Origin: Bradyrhizobium paxllaeri
Lineage (GTDB): Bacteria; Pseudomonadota; Alphaproteobacteria; Rhizobiales; Xanthobacteraceae
Direction of reading: 5' to 3'
Assembly: GCF_001693515.2 (NCBI RefSeq)
Contig: NZ_CP042968.1
Coordinates: forward strand, 248,001-312,000
DNA length: 64,000 nt
Each line of letters begins with the position of its first letter. Positions within the stretch are counted from its first letter, which is position 1. Both the position numbers and the translations under genes were made by a program. The notes below the pieces were generated by a model. The model had not been told where the DNA came from. It did no database searches and saw nothing but the letters and a program-made list of their open reading frames with translations. Shown here one piece after another: positions 54,376 to 63,074 of this stretch.

Positions 54376-56586
54376 CTACCGCCCAAACAACCGATCCACC
54401 AGCCAGCCATCGAGTCCTGCAGCAGCCTCGGGCCGCGCATTCGGGTTGGGCGGCGGCGCCGACGTTCGTGCCGGCGCCGGCCGGTACGAACCGCCCTGCG
54501 GCGCCGATGGCGGCGGCGCGGTGCTGACCTGCGATGCGGTCTGGAACAGGTTCGACATGAAGCCGCCGCGTTGCGCGTTCGGCAGAGCTGCCACCGGCAC
54601 GCCCTGATGGGCCGTGCGCATGAAGCGGGTCCACACTTCCACCGGCAGGCCGCCGCCGGTCGCCTTCTTGGTCGGCGAGTTGTCGTCATTGCCGAGCCAG
54701 ACGCCGGTGACGAGGTTCGCCGTGTAGCCGATGAACCAGGCGTCGCGGAAATCCTGGCTGGTGCCGGTCTTGCCGGCGGCCATCCAGCCCGGAATCTCGG
54801 CCTTGCGCGCGGTGCCTGACAGCAGTGTTTCCTGCATCATCGTATTCATCATCGCGGCATGACGCGGCTCGATTACCTGGCCGAGCTGGTCAGGCTGTCG
54901 GGCATACAGCAGCTTGCCTTCATTGGTCCGGATCTTGGTCACCACATACGGGGAGATGCCGAGCCCGCCATTGGCGAACGGCGCATAGGCCGCGACCAGT
55001 TCGATGACCGAGACTTCCGAGGTGCCAAGCGCGATCGAGGGGTTGGCGTCGAGCTTCGATGAGATGCCGAGCCGGTGCGCGGTCCGCACCACGTTCTTCG
55101 GCCCGACTTCGAGACCGAGCCGCACCGCGACCGTGTTGAGCGACATCGCAAGCGCCTGCGTCAGCGTCACCGCGCCGAAATATTCATGGGTGTAGTTCTC
55201 GGGCCGCCAGCCCTTGAGGTCGAGCGGTGCGTCCTGGCGGATCGTTTCCGGCGTCAGCCCGCCTTCGATCGCGGTTAGATAAATGAACGGCTTGAACGCC
55301 GAGCCGGGTTGGCGCTTGGCCGTGACCGCGCGGTTATACTGGCTCTCGGCATAGTTCCGCCCGCCGACCATGGCGCGCACCGCGCCATCGGGGGTCATCG
55401 CCACCAGCGCGCCCTGCGTGACGTTGAATTTCACGCTCTTGGCCGCGAGTTCATCGATGATGGAGGCTTCCGCCACACTCTGCAGCTTCGGATCGATCGT
55501 GGTTTCGACCACGATGCTCTGGTCGATCTGGCCGACGAGATCGTCGAGTACCTCGCCGATCCAGTCGGCAACGTAATTGACCGTGCCGGCGCCGGCCGGC
55601 TTCACCTTGTAGGAGGGATGGCCGATCGAGGCCTTGGCCTGGGCATCGGTGATGAATTTGGCGTCCGCCATTGCCGCGAGCACGATGCCGGCGCGCGCTT
55701 CCGCGCCTTCGGGGTTGCGGTTCGGCGCCAGCCGCGACGGCGATTTGACGAGGCCAGCCAGCATCGCGGCTTCCGCGACCGTGACATTCTTCGCCGACTT
55801 GCCGAAATAGCGCTGCGAGGCAGCCTCGACGCCGTAGGCGCCGGAGCCGAAATAGACGCGGTTGAGATAGAGTTCGAGAATTTCGTTCTTGGAGTGCTTG
55901 CGCTCCAGCCATAGCGCCAGCTCCACTTCCTGCAGCTTGCGCGCCATCGTTCGTTCCTGGGTCAGGAACAGGTTCTTGGCGAGTTGCTGCGTCAGCGTCG
56001 AGCCGCCCTGCGAGACGCCGCGGTGCATGACGTTGGCCACGACCGCGCGTGCGATGCCGACGGGATCGATGCCGTAATGCGAAAAGAAGCGGCGGTCCTC
56101 GATGGCGATGAACGCCTTCGGCAGATAGGGCGGCAGATCCTTCAGCGCGACATTGGAGCCGGGGGCTTCACCCCGCGAGGCCAGCACGCTGCCGTCGAGG
56201 CCGACGATCTGAATCGTGGGCGGGCGCTTCGGGATTTCCAGCGACTGGATCGCCGGCAGATGCGCGCCGACCCAGACCACGACGCCGATGATGGCGATCG
56301 CCGCCCACAGGCCCAGCACCGCGCCCCAATAGACCAGCCGGCCGAACCTGAAGCGGCGTTTCGAGCGTCGCTTGGCGCCGCTTTTGGCCGCGCGGGCTTT
56401 GCGCTCGCGCGGCGGCTCGTCGTCGTCCTCGTCGTGTTTGCGCTTCGGCACTGGCTTTTTCGGCTTGTCGTCGTCGGTGGCGTCCGGAATGCGGTCGGCG
56501 GGCGTCAGACGCAGGTCCGCGAGCGCTGCCGGAAGCCCGAACAGCGGCTCCTTGCGTCCGCCGCTCTTTTTCCGTCCCCACGCCAT
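54376..56586 (-). CDS. Bifunctional penicillin-binding protein 1A-type (transglycosylase/transpeptidase)
   Basis: 736 residues. A charged cytoplasmic N terminus (KRKHDEDDDEPPRERKARAA) leads to a TM helix at about 88-108. Glycosyltransferase family 51 (about 140-310) shows EDRRFFSHYGIDP, GGSTLTQQLAKNLFL and the RKLQEVELA stretch. The transpeptidase (about 370-640) shows SxxK as SAFKP, SxN as SLN and KTGTS. The C-terminal 60 residues are Pro/Ala-rich (APPPSAPQGGSYRPAPA) and disordered. It polymerises and cross-links peptidoglycan. It is convergent with the L,D-transpeptidase gene, 40 bp apart. Confidence 0.95.
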   Translation of the reverse strand: MAWGRKKSGGRKEPLFGLPAALADLRLTPADRIPDATDDDKPKKPVPKRKHDEDDDEPPRERKARAAKSGAKRRSKRRFRFGRLVYWGAVLGLWAAIAIIGVVVWVGAHLPAIQSLEIPKRPPTIQIVGLDGSVLASRGEAPGSNVALKDLPPYLPKAFIAIEDRRFFSHYGIDPVGIARAVVANVMHRGVSQGGSTLTQQLAKNLFLTQERTMARKLQEVELALWLERKHSKNEILELYLNRVYFGSGAYGVEAASQRYFGKSAKNVTVAEAAMLAGLVKSPSRLAPNRNPEGAEARAGIVLAAMADAKFITDAQAKASIGHPSYKVKPAGAGTVNYVADWIGEVLDDLVGQIDQSIVVETTIDPKLQSVAEASIIDELAAKSVKFNVTQGALVAMTPDGAVRAMVGGRNYAESQYNRAVTAKRQPGSAFKPFIYLTAIEGGLTPETIRQDAPLDLKGWRPENYTHEYFGAVTLTQALAMSLNTVAVRLGLEVGPKNVVRTAHRLGISSKLDANPSIALGTSEVSVIELVAAYAPFANGGLGISPYVVTKIRTNEGKLLYARQPDQLGQVIEPRHAAMMNTMMQETLLSGTARKAEIPGWMAAGKTGTSQDFRDAWFIGYTANLVTGVWLGNDDNSPTKKATGGGLPVEVWTRFMRTAHQGVPVAALPNAQRGGFMSNLFQTASQVSTAPPPSAPQGGSYRPAPARTSAPPPNPNARPEAAAGLDGWLVDRLFGR

Positions 56587-56731
56587 CGCAAACGCCGTTC
56601 ACACCCGTCCTGCTTCACGCTAGCGGTGGCTGTTTAAGGGTCGGTTACGGAAAGGTTAATGCGGGATTAGGAGGTGCGGCGGAGCCATATTAGGATCGGT
56701 GCAACCGACCGTGTTCTCAGGGGAAATCCGC

Positions 56732-57157
56732 ATGGGCCACATCGATCCGACGAAAGAAGTATTCGCGCAGTTTCGGGCCAACGACCGGCCGGGTCCGATC
56801 CACATGCTCAACCTGGTCCGCCTGCGCGAGCAGGCTGCCTATCCCGACGGACGCAAGGCGACCGGCGCGGAGGCCTATGCCGCCTATGGCCGGGAAAGTG
56901 GCCCGGTGTTCGAGCGGCTCGGTGGGCGGATCGTGTGGCAGGGCCGGTTCGAGCTGATGCTGATCGGACCGCAGGACGAGCGCTGGGACCATTGCTTCAT
57001 CGCCGAATACCCCAGTGTTGCCGCGTTTGCCGAAATGATCCGCGATCCCGTTTACCGCGAGGCGGTCAAGCACCGCCAGGCCGCGGTGGAAGATTCCCGC
57101 CTGATCCGCCACGCCGTGCTCCCGGTAGGCAAGACGTTTGGCGAGATTCCGAAGTAG
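56732..57157 (+). CDS. DUF1330 family protein
   Basis: 141 residues. The pattern PIHMLNLVRLREQAAYPDGR, then GAEAYAAYGRESGPVFERLG and a later FIAEYPSVAAFAEMIRDPVY is DUF1330 (dimeric alpha/beta barrel fold). The function is unknown. The start at 56732 has AGGGGAA 6 bp upstream; the frame extends to 56699 without a site. It is transcribed away from PBP1A and followed by a family B palindrome. Confidence 0.88.
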   Translation: MGHIDPTKEVFAQFRANDRPGPIHMLNLVRLREQAAYPDGRKATGAEAYAAYGRESGPVFERLGGRIVWQGRFELMLIGPQDERWDHCFIAEYPSVAAFAEMIRDPVYREAVKHRQAAVEDSRLIRHAVLPVGKTFGEIPK

Positions 57158-57167
57158 GGCCGGACCC

Positions 57168-57253
57168 GTAGGGTGGGCAAAGCAAAGCGTGCCCACCATC
57201 CACGCCATGACTCGTTGATGGATGGTGGGCACGCTGCGCTTTGCCCACCCTAC
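57168..57253 (+). repeat. Extragenic palindrome, family B
   Basis: Second copy of the GTAGGGTGGGCAAAGC inverted repeat, longer than that at 33030-33092. It has additional arms GCGTGCCCACCATCCA and TGGATGGTGGGCACGC around a short centre. It lies between convergent genes (DUF1330 and the binding protein at 57340), and a separate terminator follows for the latter. Confidence 0.9.
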
Positions 57254-57270
57254 AGCACTACAGCACCGGC

Positions 57271-57302
57271 AAAAAAATCGGCGGCCCCGAAGGGCCGCCG
57301 AT
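57271..57302 (-). terminator. Intrinsic terminator of the binding-protein gene at 57340
   Basis: On the minus strand ATCGGCGGCCC and GGGCCGCCGAT form a perfect 11-bp stem around a 4-nt loop (TTCG), followed by a run of seven T. It begins 38 bp after the stop codon. The stem also works as a hairpin in the plus direction but has no T tract there. Confidence 0.9.
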
Positions 57303-57339
57303 CGCTTCTTCCGCCGATCGTTTCGATTGGGTCGCTAGC

Positions 57340-58566
57340 CTAGCCCGCGGGACCCTTGTCCTCGAGGATCGGGCCGAACATTTCCCAACGCTCGCCGTTA
57401 AACCGCATCATCTGCAACTGCTTGTTGACGCGATAATCGTCCGGCGCCGTGTTGGCGGTGATGCCCGGCAGCAGGAGATCGAGCTGAACGTTCTTCAGGC
57501 TGGTGGCCTGCTTCAGCACGTTCTCGCGGGTCAGATTGTCGCCACATGCCTTGAGCACATGGATCAGCAATTGCGTGGTCATGTAGCCATAGGAGTTGAA
57601 GCTCGAATCCTTGTCGCCGTCTGGATAGTACTTCGCCATGAATTCGAAATACTTCTTCATGCCCGGATCGTCCTTCCAGGTCGGATCGAGCGGGTCCTTG
57701 CCATAGTTGACGCTGATCACGCCCTTGGAGGCTTCGAGCCCCGCCGGTTTCATGACGGCGCCGACCGAAGTGGCGTTGATATCGAGGATGTGCACCGGCT
57801 TCCAGTTGAGCTCATAAATCTTCTTGATCGCCTGCGCCGCCTGTTTCGGCGTGGTCGCCGAGAAGAACAGGTCCGCGCCGGCGTCCTTGATCTTGAGGAT
57901 CTGCGAATCGATGGTCGGGTCGGAGACTTCGTAGGAGGCTTCCGCCACGATCATCTTCGCCGCCTTGTCGCCGAGGCCGGCCTTGATGCCGTTCAAATAA
58001 TCCTTGCCGAGATCGTCGTTCTGATAGAGCACGCCGATCTTGGCGTTCGGATATTCCTTGATGATGTACTGGCCGTAGATGCGGCCCTCGACGAAGTAGT
58101 TCGGGTTGAAGCCCATCGTCCATGGAAAATTCTTCGGATCGGTGAACTTCGAGGCGCCGGTCGCGGCGAACAGCTGCGGCACCTTCTTGCTGTTGAGATA
58201 TTTCTGCACGGCTGCATTCGAGGGCGTGCCCAGCAGTTGGAAGGTGAGCAGCACCTCATCGCTTTCGACCAGCTTGCGCACCTGCTCGACGGCCTTCGGC
58301 GGCGAGTAGGCGTCGTCATACTGGATCAGATTGATCTTGCGGCCGTTCACGCCGCCCTGGTCGTTGATCATCTTGATATAGGCGGCCTGGGTCTTGCCGA
58401 TGGTGGCATAGGCGGAGGCCGGTCCCGAAAATGGATTGGTCTGGCCGATCTTGATCTCGGTGTCGCTCGCGCCGGTGTCGTATTTTTTTTGCGCGGACGC
58501 CGTAGAGACCGACAGCGCAAGAGCGAGCGCCGTGCCGGTGGCCAGTTGGAAAAAACCCTTCCTCAT
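57340..58566 (-). CDS. Branched-chain amino-acid-type ABC substrate-binding protein, copy 1
   Basis: 408 residues with a signal peptide (LATGTALALALSVSTASA) and the type I periplasmic binding fold of the Leu/Ile/Val family. Visible parts are SDTEIKIGQTNPFSGPAS, GKTQAAYIKMINDQGGVN, YDDAYSPPKAVEQVRKLV and WTMGFNPNYFVEGRIYGQYI. The paralogue at 58856 has the same length and the same blocks almost throughout. There are no permease (LivH/LivM) or ATPase (LivG/LivF) genes beside it. The ligand could be an amino acid, an amide or an aromatic acid; this group is heavily expanded in Bradyrhizobium. It ends in a strong terminator. Confidence 0.94.
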   Translation of the reverse strand: MRKGFFQLATGTALALALSVSTASAQKKYDTGASDTEIKIGQTNPFSGPASAYATIGKTQAAYIKMINDQGGVNGRKINLIQYDDAYSPPKAVEQVRKLVESDEVLLTFQLLGTPSNAAVQKYLNSKKVPQLFAATGASKFTDPKNFPWTMGFNPNYFVEGRIYGQYIIKEYPNAKIGVLYQNDDLGKDYLNGIKAGLGDKAAKMIVAEASYEVSDPTIDSQILKIKDAGADLFFSATTPKQAAQAIKKIYELNWKPVHILDINATSVGAVMKPAGLEASKGVISVNYGKDPLDPTWKDDPGMKKYFEFMAKYYPDGDKDSSFNSYGYMTTQLLIHVLKACGDNLTRENVLKQATSLKNVQLDLLLPGITANTAPDDYRVNKQLQMMRFNGERWEMFGPILEDKGPAG

Positions 58567-58802
58567 ATTGCTGTATTCCTCGTGTGTTTATGATTGAGCT
58601 AATGATTTTGCCCGGGGCTTTGAGCCCGGCGGATGCCATCGCTGCCACGATAGTGGCGGAAGCGATATTGCATTGCAAGATACGTCGGTAGTCGACAAAA
58701 GGCGCAGGTTCCGCCTGCACAAAAAGAATCCAGTTCGCCGGTTGCCTCGAATTAATGCAGGAACGAGGCTCATCGTTCGGGCCAGGAATCTCGCGTCCCG
58801 AG

Positions 58803-58829
58803 GCGGTGCTCCGTGTAACGGTGCACCGC
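58803..58829 (-). terminator. Weak hairpin after the copy 2 binding-protein gene
   Basis: GCGGTGC and GCACCGC form a 7-bp stem with a 13-nt loop, 27 bp after the minus-strand stop at 58856. No T tract follows. The 289-bp space up to the copy 1 start probably also holds that gene's promoter. Confidence 0.3.
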
Positions 58830-58855
58830 GTAGCCGGGACACGAAGAGCCAGAGC

Positions 58856-60082
58856 CTAACCGGCCGGGCCGGCATCCTCGATGATGGGACCGAACAGTTC
58901 CCAGCGCTCGCCGTTGAACTTCATCATCTGCATCTGCTTGTTGATGCGATAATCGGTCGGCGAGGTGTTGGTGACCATGCCGGGCAGCGACAGGCTGCCG
59001 GTGACGTTCTTCAGATTGGCCGCCTGCTTCATGATGTTTTCGCGGGTGAGATCGTCGCCGCATTGCTTGAGGATCTTCACCAGCAATTCCGCGGTCGAAT
59101 AGCCGTAGGTGTTGACGGTGTTGAGCTTGTCGCCCTCCGGATAATATTTGTCCATGAAGGCAAAATAGGCCTTCATGCCCTCGTCGTCCTTCCACTGCGG
59201 ATCGCCGGGGTCCTTGCCGTAATTGGTCGAGATGATGTCCTTGGAGATGTCGAGGCCGGCAGGCTTCAGCGTTGCCGACACCGGGCTCGCATTAATGTCG
59301 AGGATGTGGACCGGCTTCCAGCCGAGATCGGCAACCTTCTTGATCGCCTGCGCCGCGAATTTCGGCGTCGATGCGTCGTAGAGCAGGTCGGCGCCGGCGG
59401 CCTTCAATCTGACGATCTGTGAGTCGATGGTCGGATCGGTCAATTCATAGGAGGCTTCGGCGACGATCATCGACGCCGCCTTGCCGCCGAGCGCCTCTTT
59501 CAGGCCGGTGATGTAGTCGCGGCCGAGATCGTCGTTCTGATAGAGGATACCGATCTTGGCATTGGGATGGTTCTTCAGAATGTACTGGCCGTAGATGCGC
59601 CCCTCGGACTGATAATTGGGATTGAAGCCCATTGTCCACGGGAAGTTCTTCGGGTCTGTGAATTTCGATGCGCCCGTCGCCGCCAATAGCTGCGGCACTT
59701 TCTTGGCGTTGAGATATTTCTGCACGGCGGCGTTCGACGGCGTGCCGATGATCTGGAAGGTCAGCAGCACCTCGTCGCCTTCGACGAGTTTGCGCACCTG
59801 CTCCACCGCCTTCGGCGGCGAATAGGCGTCGTCATACTGGATCAGGTTGACCTTGCGGCCGTTGATGCCGCCCTGCTCGTTGATCATCCGCATATAGGCC
59901 GCCTGCGTCTTGCCGATGCCGGCATAGGCGGATGCAGGGCCCGAGAACGGAACGGTCTGGCCGATCTTGATCTCGATGTCGGTGGCGCCGGTATCGTATT
60001 TCTTCTGCGCACTTGCAGATGTCGCCGACAACGCGACCGCAACCGCCGCGCCTGCAAGCAGATGAAGAATGCCACTTCTCAT
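58856..60082 (-). CDS. Branched-chain amino-acid-type ABC substrate-binding protein, copy 2
   Basis: 408 residues, paralogue of the gene at 57340. It has a signal peptide (LLAGAAVAVALSATSASA), TDIEIKIGQTVPFSGPAS, YDDAYSPPKAVEQVRKLV and WTMGFNPNYQSEGRIYGQYI. Differences cluster in the C-terminal lobe (for example AEASYELTDPTIDSQIVRLK against AEASYEVSDPTIDSQILKIK), so the ligands may differ slightly. It precedes copy 1 on the same strand, separated by 289 bp. The head-to-tail arrangement indicates a tandem duplication. There are no transporter partners. Confidence 0.94.
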   Translation of the reverse strand: MRSGILHLLAGAAVAVALSATSASAQKKYDTGATDIEIKIGQTVPFSGPASAYAGIGKTQAAYMRMINEQGGINGRKVNLIQYDDAYSPPKAVEQVRKLVEGDEVLLTFQIIGTPSNAAVQKYLNAKKVPQLLAATGASKFTDPKNFPWTMGFNPNYQSEGRIYGQYILKNHPNAKIGILYQNDDLGRDYITGLKEALGGKAASMIVAEASYELTDPTIDSQIVRLKAAGADLLYDASTPKFAAQAIKKVADLGWKPVHILDINASPVSATLKPAGLDISKDIISTNYGKDPGDPQWKDDEGMKAYFAFMDKYYPEGDKLNTVNTYGYSTAELLVKILKQCGDDLTRENIMKQAANLKNVTGSLSLPGMVTNTSPTDYRINKQMQMMKFNGERWELFGPIIEDAGPAG

Positions 60083-60212
60083 ATCGCTGCCTCCGTTGTG
60101 TTCACCGATGATCGTGTCCGGTCATCGATCTGGATGGCCAGCCGTCATCGTTGCCAGGGAGTTTGGCGGAACGGATTTGGCAACGCAAGGCAGTGACGGA
60201 AAGGTGAGACTC

Positions 60213-60575
60213 TCACGCCAGCCAGAGCAGGACCAGGGCGAGTACCGCGGGCGCTGCCTGCACATAGAGAATCCGGCGGCTGACGGTCGCCGCGCCATAG
60301 GCGCCGGCCGCGATCACGCAGAGCAGGAAGAACACCTCGATCTGGAACGCGAAGGCCGGATTAGGATGAATGAGGCCCCAAACGAGGCCAGCCGCGAGGA
60401 AGCCATTATACAGGCCCTGATTGGCGGCCAGCACCTTCGAATCCCCAGCCTTCTCGATGGTGTTGCGGAAGATCTTCAGGCCCAACGGCTTGTCCCAGAG
60501 AAACATCTCCAGCACGAGAAAGAACCCGTGCAGCGCGGCGACCACCGCGACCAGAGCGTTGGCGATGAAGATCAT
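60213..60575 (-). CDS. DUF1304 small membrane protein
   Basis: 120 residues with four TM helices. MIFIANALVAVVAALHGFFL and EMFLWDKPLGLKIFRNT, then ANQGLYNGFLAAGLVWGL are the DUF1304 signatures. The function is unknown. The ATG at 60575 is chosen because TTGGGGAA lies 8 bp upstream; the frame opens at 60620 but the preceding part is not family-like. It is transcribed towards the binding-protein genes but is probably separate. Confidence 0.9.
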   Translation of the reverse strand: MIFIANALVAVVAALHGFFLVLEMFLWDKPLGLKIFRNTIEKAGDSKVLAANQGLYNGFLAAGLVWGLIHPNPAFAFQIEVFFLLCVIAAGAYGAATVSRRILYVQAAPAVLALVLLWLA

Positions 60576-60682
60576 GTGCGGTTCCCCAACCGGCAGCGGA
60601 ATTCGGGTGGACGCTAGCACGCCACGGGTGAAAAATGCGCCATGACCCGCGGATATTTTTCGCTGCGCGGATATTTCAGGGA

Positions 60683-61198
60683 ATGACGATGCCCGAACAC
60701 TTCAATCTCGACCGCCTGCCGACGCCGATCGGGACCGCGCTGTTGGTCACCGACGCGGACGGCCTGCTCCGCGCGCTGGATTGGGAAGACTATGAGCTGC
60801 GCATGATGCAATTGCTGCGACTGCATTATGGCGTGGTGCATTTGAACGATGCGCGGGCGCCACGCGATCTACGCACGGCCTTGACCGGCTATTTCAAGGG
60901 CGACCTCGACCGCCTCGCCGCGATCGAATGGCGCGTCGCCGGCACGCCGTTCCAGCAGAAAGTCTGGCACGCGCTGCCGAAGATCGCGGCCGGGACGACG
61001 ATGAGCTACGGCGCGCTCGCCGCAAAGCTCCTGATGCCGCGCGCCGTTCGCGCCCTCGGCCACGCCAACGGTTCAAATCCGATCAGCGTGGTGCTGCCCT
61101 GCCACCGCCTGATCGGCGCCAACGGCTCGCTGGTGAAGTATGGCGGCGGGCTGGAGCGCAAGCGCTGGCTGCTCAAGCACGAGGGCGTGGCGATTTAG
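60683..61198 (+). CDS. ogt: Methylated-DNA--protein-cysteine methyltransferase (MGMT/Ogt type)
   Basis: 171 residues. The active-site motif PCHR carries the acceptor Cys at about residue 140 (VVLPCHRLIGANGSLVKYGG). The recognition helix is recognisable in MSYGALAAKLLMPRAVRALG, and GHANGSNPI replaces the more usual GxANGxNP. It removes alkyl groups from O6-alkylguanine (and O4-alkylthymine) in a one-use reaction. No AraC-type Ada domain is fused. The start at 60683 has TCAGGGA upstream. Confidence 0.92.
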   Translation: MTMPEHFNLDRLPTPIGTALLVTDADGLLRALDWEDYELRMMQLLRLHYGVVHLNDARAPRDLRTALTGYFKGDLDRLAAIEWRVAGTPFQQKVWHALPKIAAGTTMSYGALAAKLLMPRAVRALGHANGSNPISVVLPCHRLIGANGSLVKYGGGLERKRWLLKHEGVAI

Positions 61199-61267
61199 CG
61201 CTCCGGAACAGGAGAGGCGGATCGGCCGGGCGCGTTGAAACTGCGTCGGGGGCATCCGCTATTCGGG

Positions 61268-61384
61268 TCAATCGCGGTCAGGGCGAGCGTTTCGCATGTC
61301 CCGCAAGATATAGAGGAATACGACCAGCAAGGGTCCCCATGCGAGCAGCGCGCCGATCAGCATCGCATTTACCGTGGCCAACAT
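61268..61384 (-). CDS. Microprotein with one TM helix (38 aa)
   Basis: ATG at 61384, preceded by GGAGGGACT (strong ribosome site), reads MLATVNAMLIGALLAWGPLL and ends MRNARPDRD before TGA. A single TM segment is followed by a short basic cytoplasmic tail. The shape resembles the small accessory subunits of membrane complexes, but no family is recognised. It starts 13 bp after the stop of the Cys-rich gene at 61398, on the same strand, so the three short genes probably form one operon. Confidence 0.65.
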   Translation of the reverse strand: MLATVNAMLIGALLAWGPLLVVFLYILRDMRNARPDRD

Positions 61385-61397
61385 AGTCCCTCCGCGC

Positions 61398-61595
61398 TTA
61401 TCGGCTGGAGCAGTAATCTCTGCGGCCCGCAGGTGCCGGCACCTGGTAGAGCCATTTCCAATAGGTTCGGTTGCGCTCCAGTTGGCGCTTGTAGAGGTCG
61501 CGACAACTCGTCGAGCAGAACTGCTGGAAGTACCAGCTACGCCGGACCAGTCCGAAGGGACGCTTGCATTCCGGATTTCCGCAACAATTACTCAT
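61398..61595 (-). CDS. Cys-rich zinc-ribbon-like microprotein (65 aa)
   Basis: Starts MSNCCGNPECKRPFGLVRRS with GGAGG at good spacing before the ATG. Four Cys residues in the pattern CCGNPEC and FCSTSCRDLY (C-x4-C and C-x3-C) look like a treble-clef or zinc-ribbon site. The rest is basic and aromatic (NRTYWKWLYQVPAPAGRRDY). It overlaps the previous gene by 4 bp (ATGA), indicating translational coupling. The function is unknown; nucleic-acid or protein binding is an inference. Confidence 0.7.
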   Translation of the reverse strand: MSNCCGNPECKRPFGLVRRSWYFQQFCSTSCRDLYKRQLERNRTYWKWLYQVPAPAGRRDYCSSR

Positions 61596-61756
61596 GACGC
61601 GACCTCCGCATTTGCACGCCGTATCCAACGAATGAAGTTCTCGTGACCTTTGTCGAGACAGAAGCGTCCGCAGTAGCGTTCGCGTCCTGGATTTCGCAGA
61701 GCAATGATCTTGGGGTCTTCGCAGTCACATTCGGAGCAACGCGGTTCTGTACGCAT
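61592..61756 (-). CDS. Cys-rich zinc-ribbon-like microprotein (54 aa)
   Basis: ATG at 61756 with AAGGAGG 6 bp upstream. MRTEPRCSECDCEDPKIIAL contains C-x2-C-x-C, followed by RYCGRFCLDKGHENFIRWI with C-x3-C and His. This is a compact zinc-finger-like layout similar to the next gene. It is the first gene of the three-gene cluster. The frame extends to 61870 but the extra residues are not supported by a ribosome site. Confidence 0.7.
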   Translation of the reverse strand: MRTEPRCSECDCEDPKIIALRNPGRERYCGRFCLDKGHENFIRWIRRANAEVAS

Positions 61757-61925
61757 GGCGACCTCCTTCTGAGGAATTGCCGCTTGCCGAACTAAAATGT
61801 GTGATGCTTTGCGTCCTCCGCTTCTCGGAAGGACATGCGAAGTTTTGCGCCGTCGCTGGATTATCTTCAATTCGTCTAGATGTTTGGCGCGGTCATCCTT
61901 ACGTATGAATGGCTCGCATGCGGGC

Positions 61926-62312
61926 CTATCCGGTTGCGGACCGGCCGTTTGACGCCAGCGCGGCTTCGAGGCACTTGATCAGCGTTTCCCCATCGAACGG
62001 CTTGCTCAGGAAACAGGTTGCTCCCGCCTTCATGGCGCGGTCGCGGTCGCTTTCGACTGAGAAGGCCGTGACGAAGATGAACGGAAACCTGTACCCGGTG
62101 GCGAGCAAATGAGCCTGCAGGTCGAGCCCGCTCATGGCGGGCATTCTGATATCCGTTATCACGCATGACGTATCGTTCAGGCGCGGCGATCGCAGGAATT
62201 CCTCGGCCGACGCAAATGTATTCACGACGTAGCCGAGCGACCGCACGAGATTGTGGGTCGCGGCGCGAACCGATCCGTCATCGTCGATGATTGATATGAT
62301 CGGGCTGGACAA
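61926..62312 (-). CDS. Stand-alone receiver-domain response regulator
   Basis: 128 residues, a receiver only, no output domain. ISIIDDDGSVR carries the acidic pocket, TSCVITDIRMPAMSGLDLQA the phospho-acceptor Asp, FVTAF the Ser/Thr position and FLSKPF the Lys. Single-domain regulators of this type next to FixJ-like pairs can act as phosphate sinks or shuttles. The TTG at 62312 is preferred, with AAAGGAA 7 bp upstream; no ATG lies nearby and the frame extends to 62384. It is 93 bp from the FixJ-type gene. Confidence 0.86.
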   Translation of the reverse strand: MSSPIISIIDDDGSVRAATHNLVRSLGYVVNTFASAEEFLRSPRLNDTSCVITDIRMPAMSGLDLQAHLLATGYRFPFIFVTAFSVESDRDRAMKAGATCFLSKPFDGETLIKCLEAALASNGRSATG

Positions 62313-62405
62313 GGCATTCCTTTGTGGAGACGACCAGAGGGTGTGTTCTGCTGTGCCGCCGCGTAGGGGAAGAGTGCGCTGCAAATCAGGGCGGGAAAAT
62401 CATAC

Positions 62406-63074
62406 TTAGGTTTGCGGCTGACCGGATGCGGGTCCGATCCCGAGCAGCTCGGCCATCCTCACCAGGTCCGGCAGCGACTTCGCCCCCATTTTCCGCATGA
62501 TGTGCCCGCGATGGATCTTCACCGTGATCTCGGCCAGGCCGATTTCGGCTGCAATCTGCTTGTTCATGAGCCCCGTCGTCACGAGCGCCATCACCTGCCG
62601 CTCCCGGGGAGTGAGGGTCGCGAAAAGCTCGTGCAGATTTGAGAGAACCTTCGCTTCATCGCGGCTGTTGCGGTCGCGTTCGATTGCCGCGGTTACGGCA
62701 TCCAGCATGTCCTGATCGCGGAACGGCTTGGTCAGAAAATCGACGGCCCCGGCCTTCATGGCGCGGACCGTCATCGGAATATCGCCATGACCCGTCATGA
62801 AGATGATCGGGATCTGAATGTCGGCCTTGGCGAGTTCGGCCTGAAAGTCGAGACCGCTCAGGCGGGGCAACCTGATGTCGAGGATCAGGCAACTGGGGAC
62901 ATTCGGAAGCTTGCATTGCAGAAACTCGTGAGCCGAACCGAACGCCTCGACGCGCAACCCCACTGACCGGAAGAGACTGCTCAGTGCCTCACGTACCGAC
63001 GCATCGTCGTCGATGACGAAGACGATCGGGTCTTCGGCGCCTGCGAGGGAAGGCGATGCCTGGCGCCCGGTCAC
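62406..63074 (-). CDS. FixJ/NodW-type response regulator (receiver plus LuxR HTH)
   Basis: 222 residues. The receiver is at about 15-130 (VFVIDDDASVREALSSLFRS, LILDIRLPRLSGLDFQ, IIFMTGHGDIPMTV, FLTKPF) and a NarL/FixJ-type HTH at about 150-215 (LTPRERQVMALVTTGLMNKQ, IAAEIGLAEITVKIHRGHIM). The combination is shared by FixJ, NodW and TodT. It starts with GTG overlapping the kinase stop by 4 bp (GTGA), with AGGAGG 8 bp upstream, so the pair is translationally coupled. The targets are unknown. Sequence alone does not separate NodW from FixJ. Confidence 0.93.
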   Translation of the reverse strand: MTGRQASPSLAGAEDPIVFVIDDDASVREALSSLFRSVGLRVEAFGSAHEFLQCKLPNVPSCLILDIRLPRLSGLDFQAELAKADIQIPIIFMTGHGDIPMTVRAMKAGAVDFLTKPFRDQDMLDAVTAAIERDRNSRDEAKVLSNLHELFATLTPRERQVMALVTTGLMNKQIAAEIGLAEITVKIHRGHIMRKMGAKSLPDLVRMAELLGIGPASGQPQT

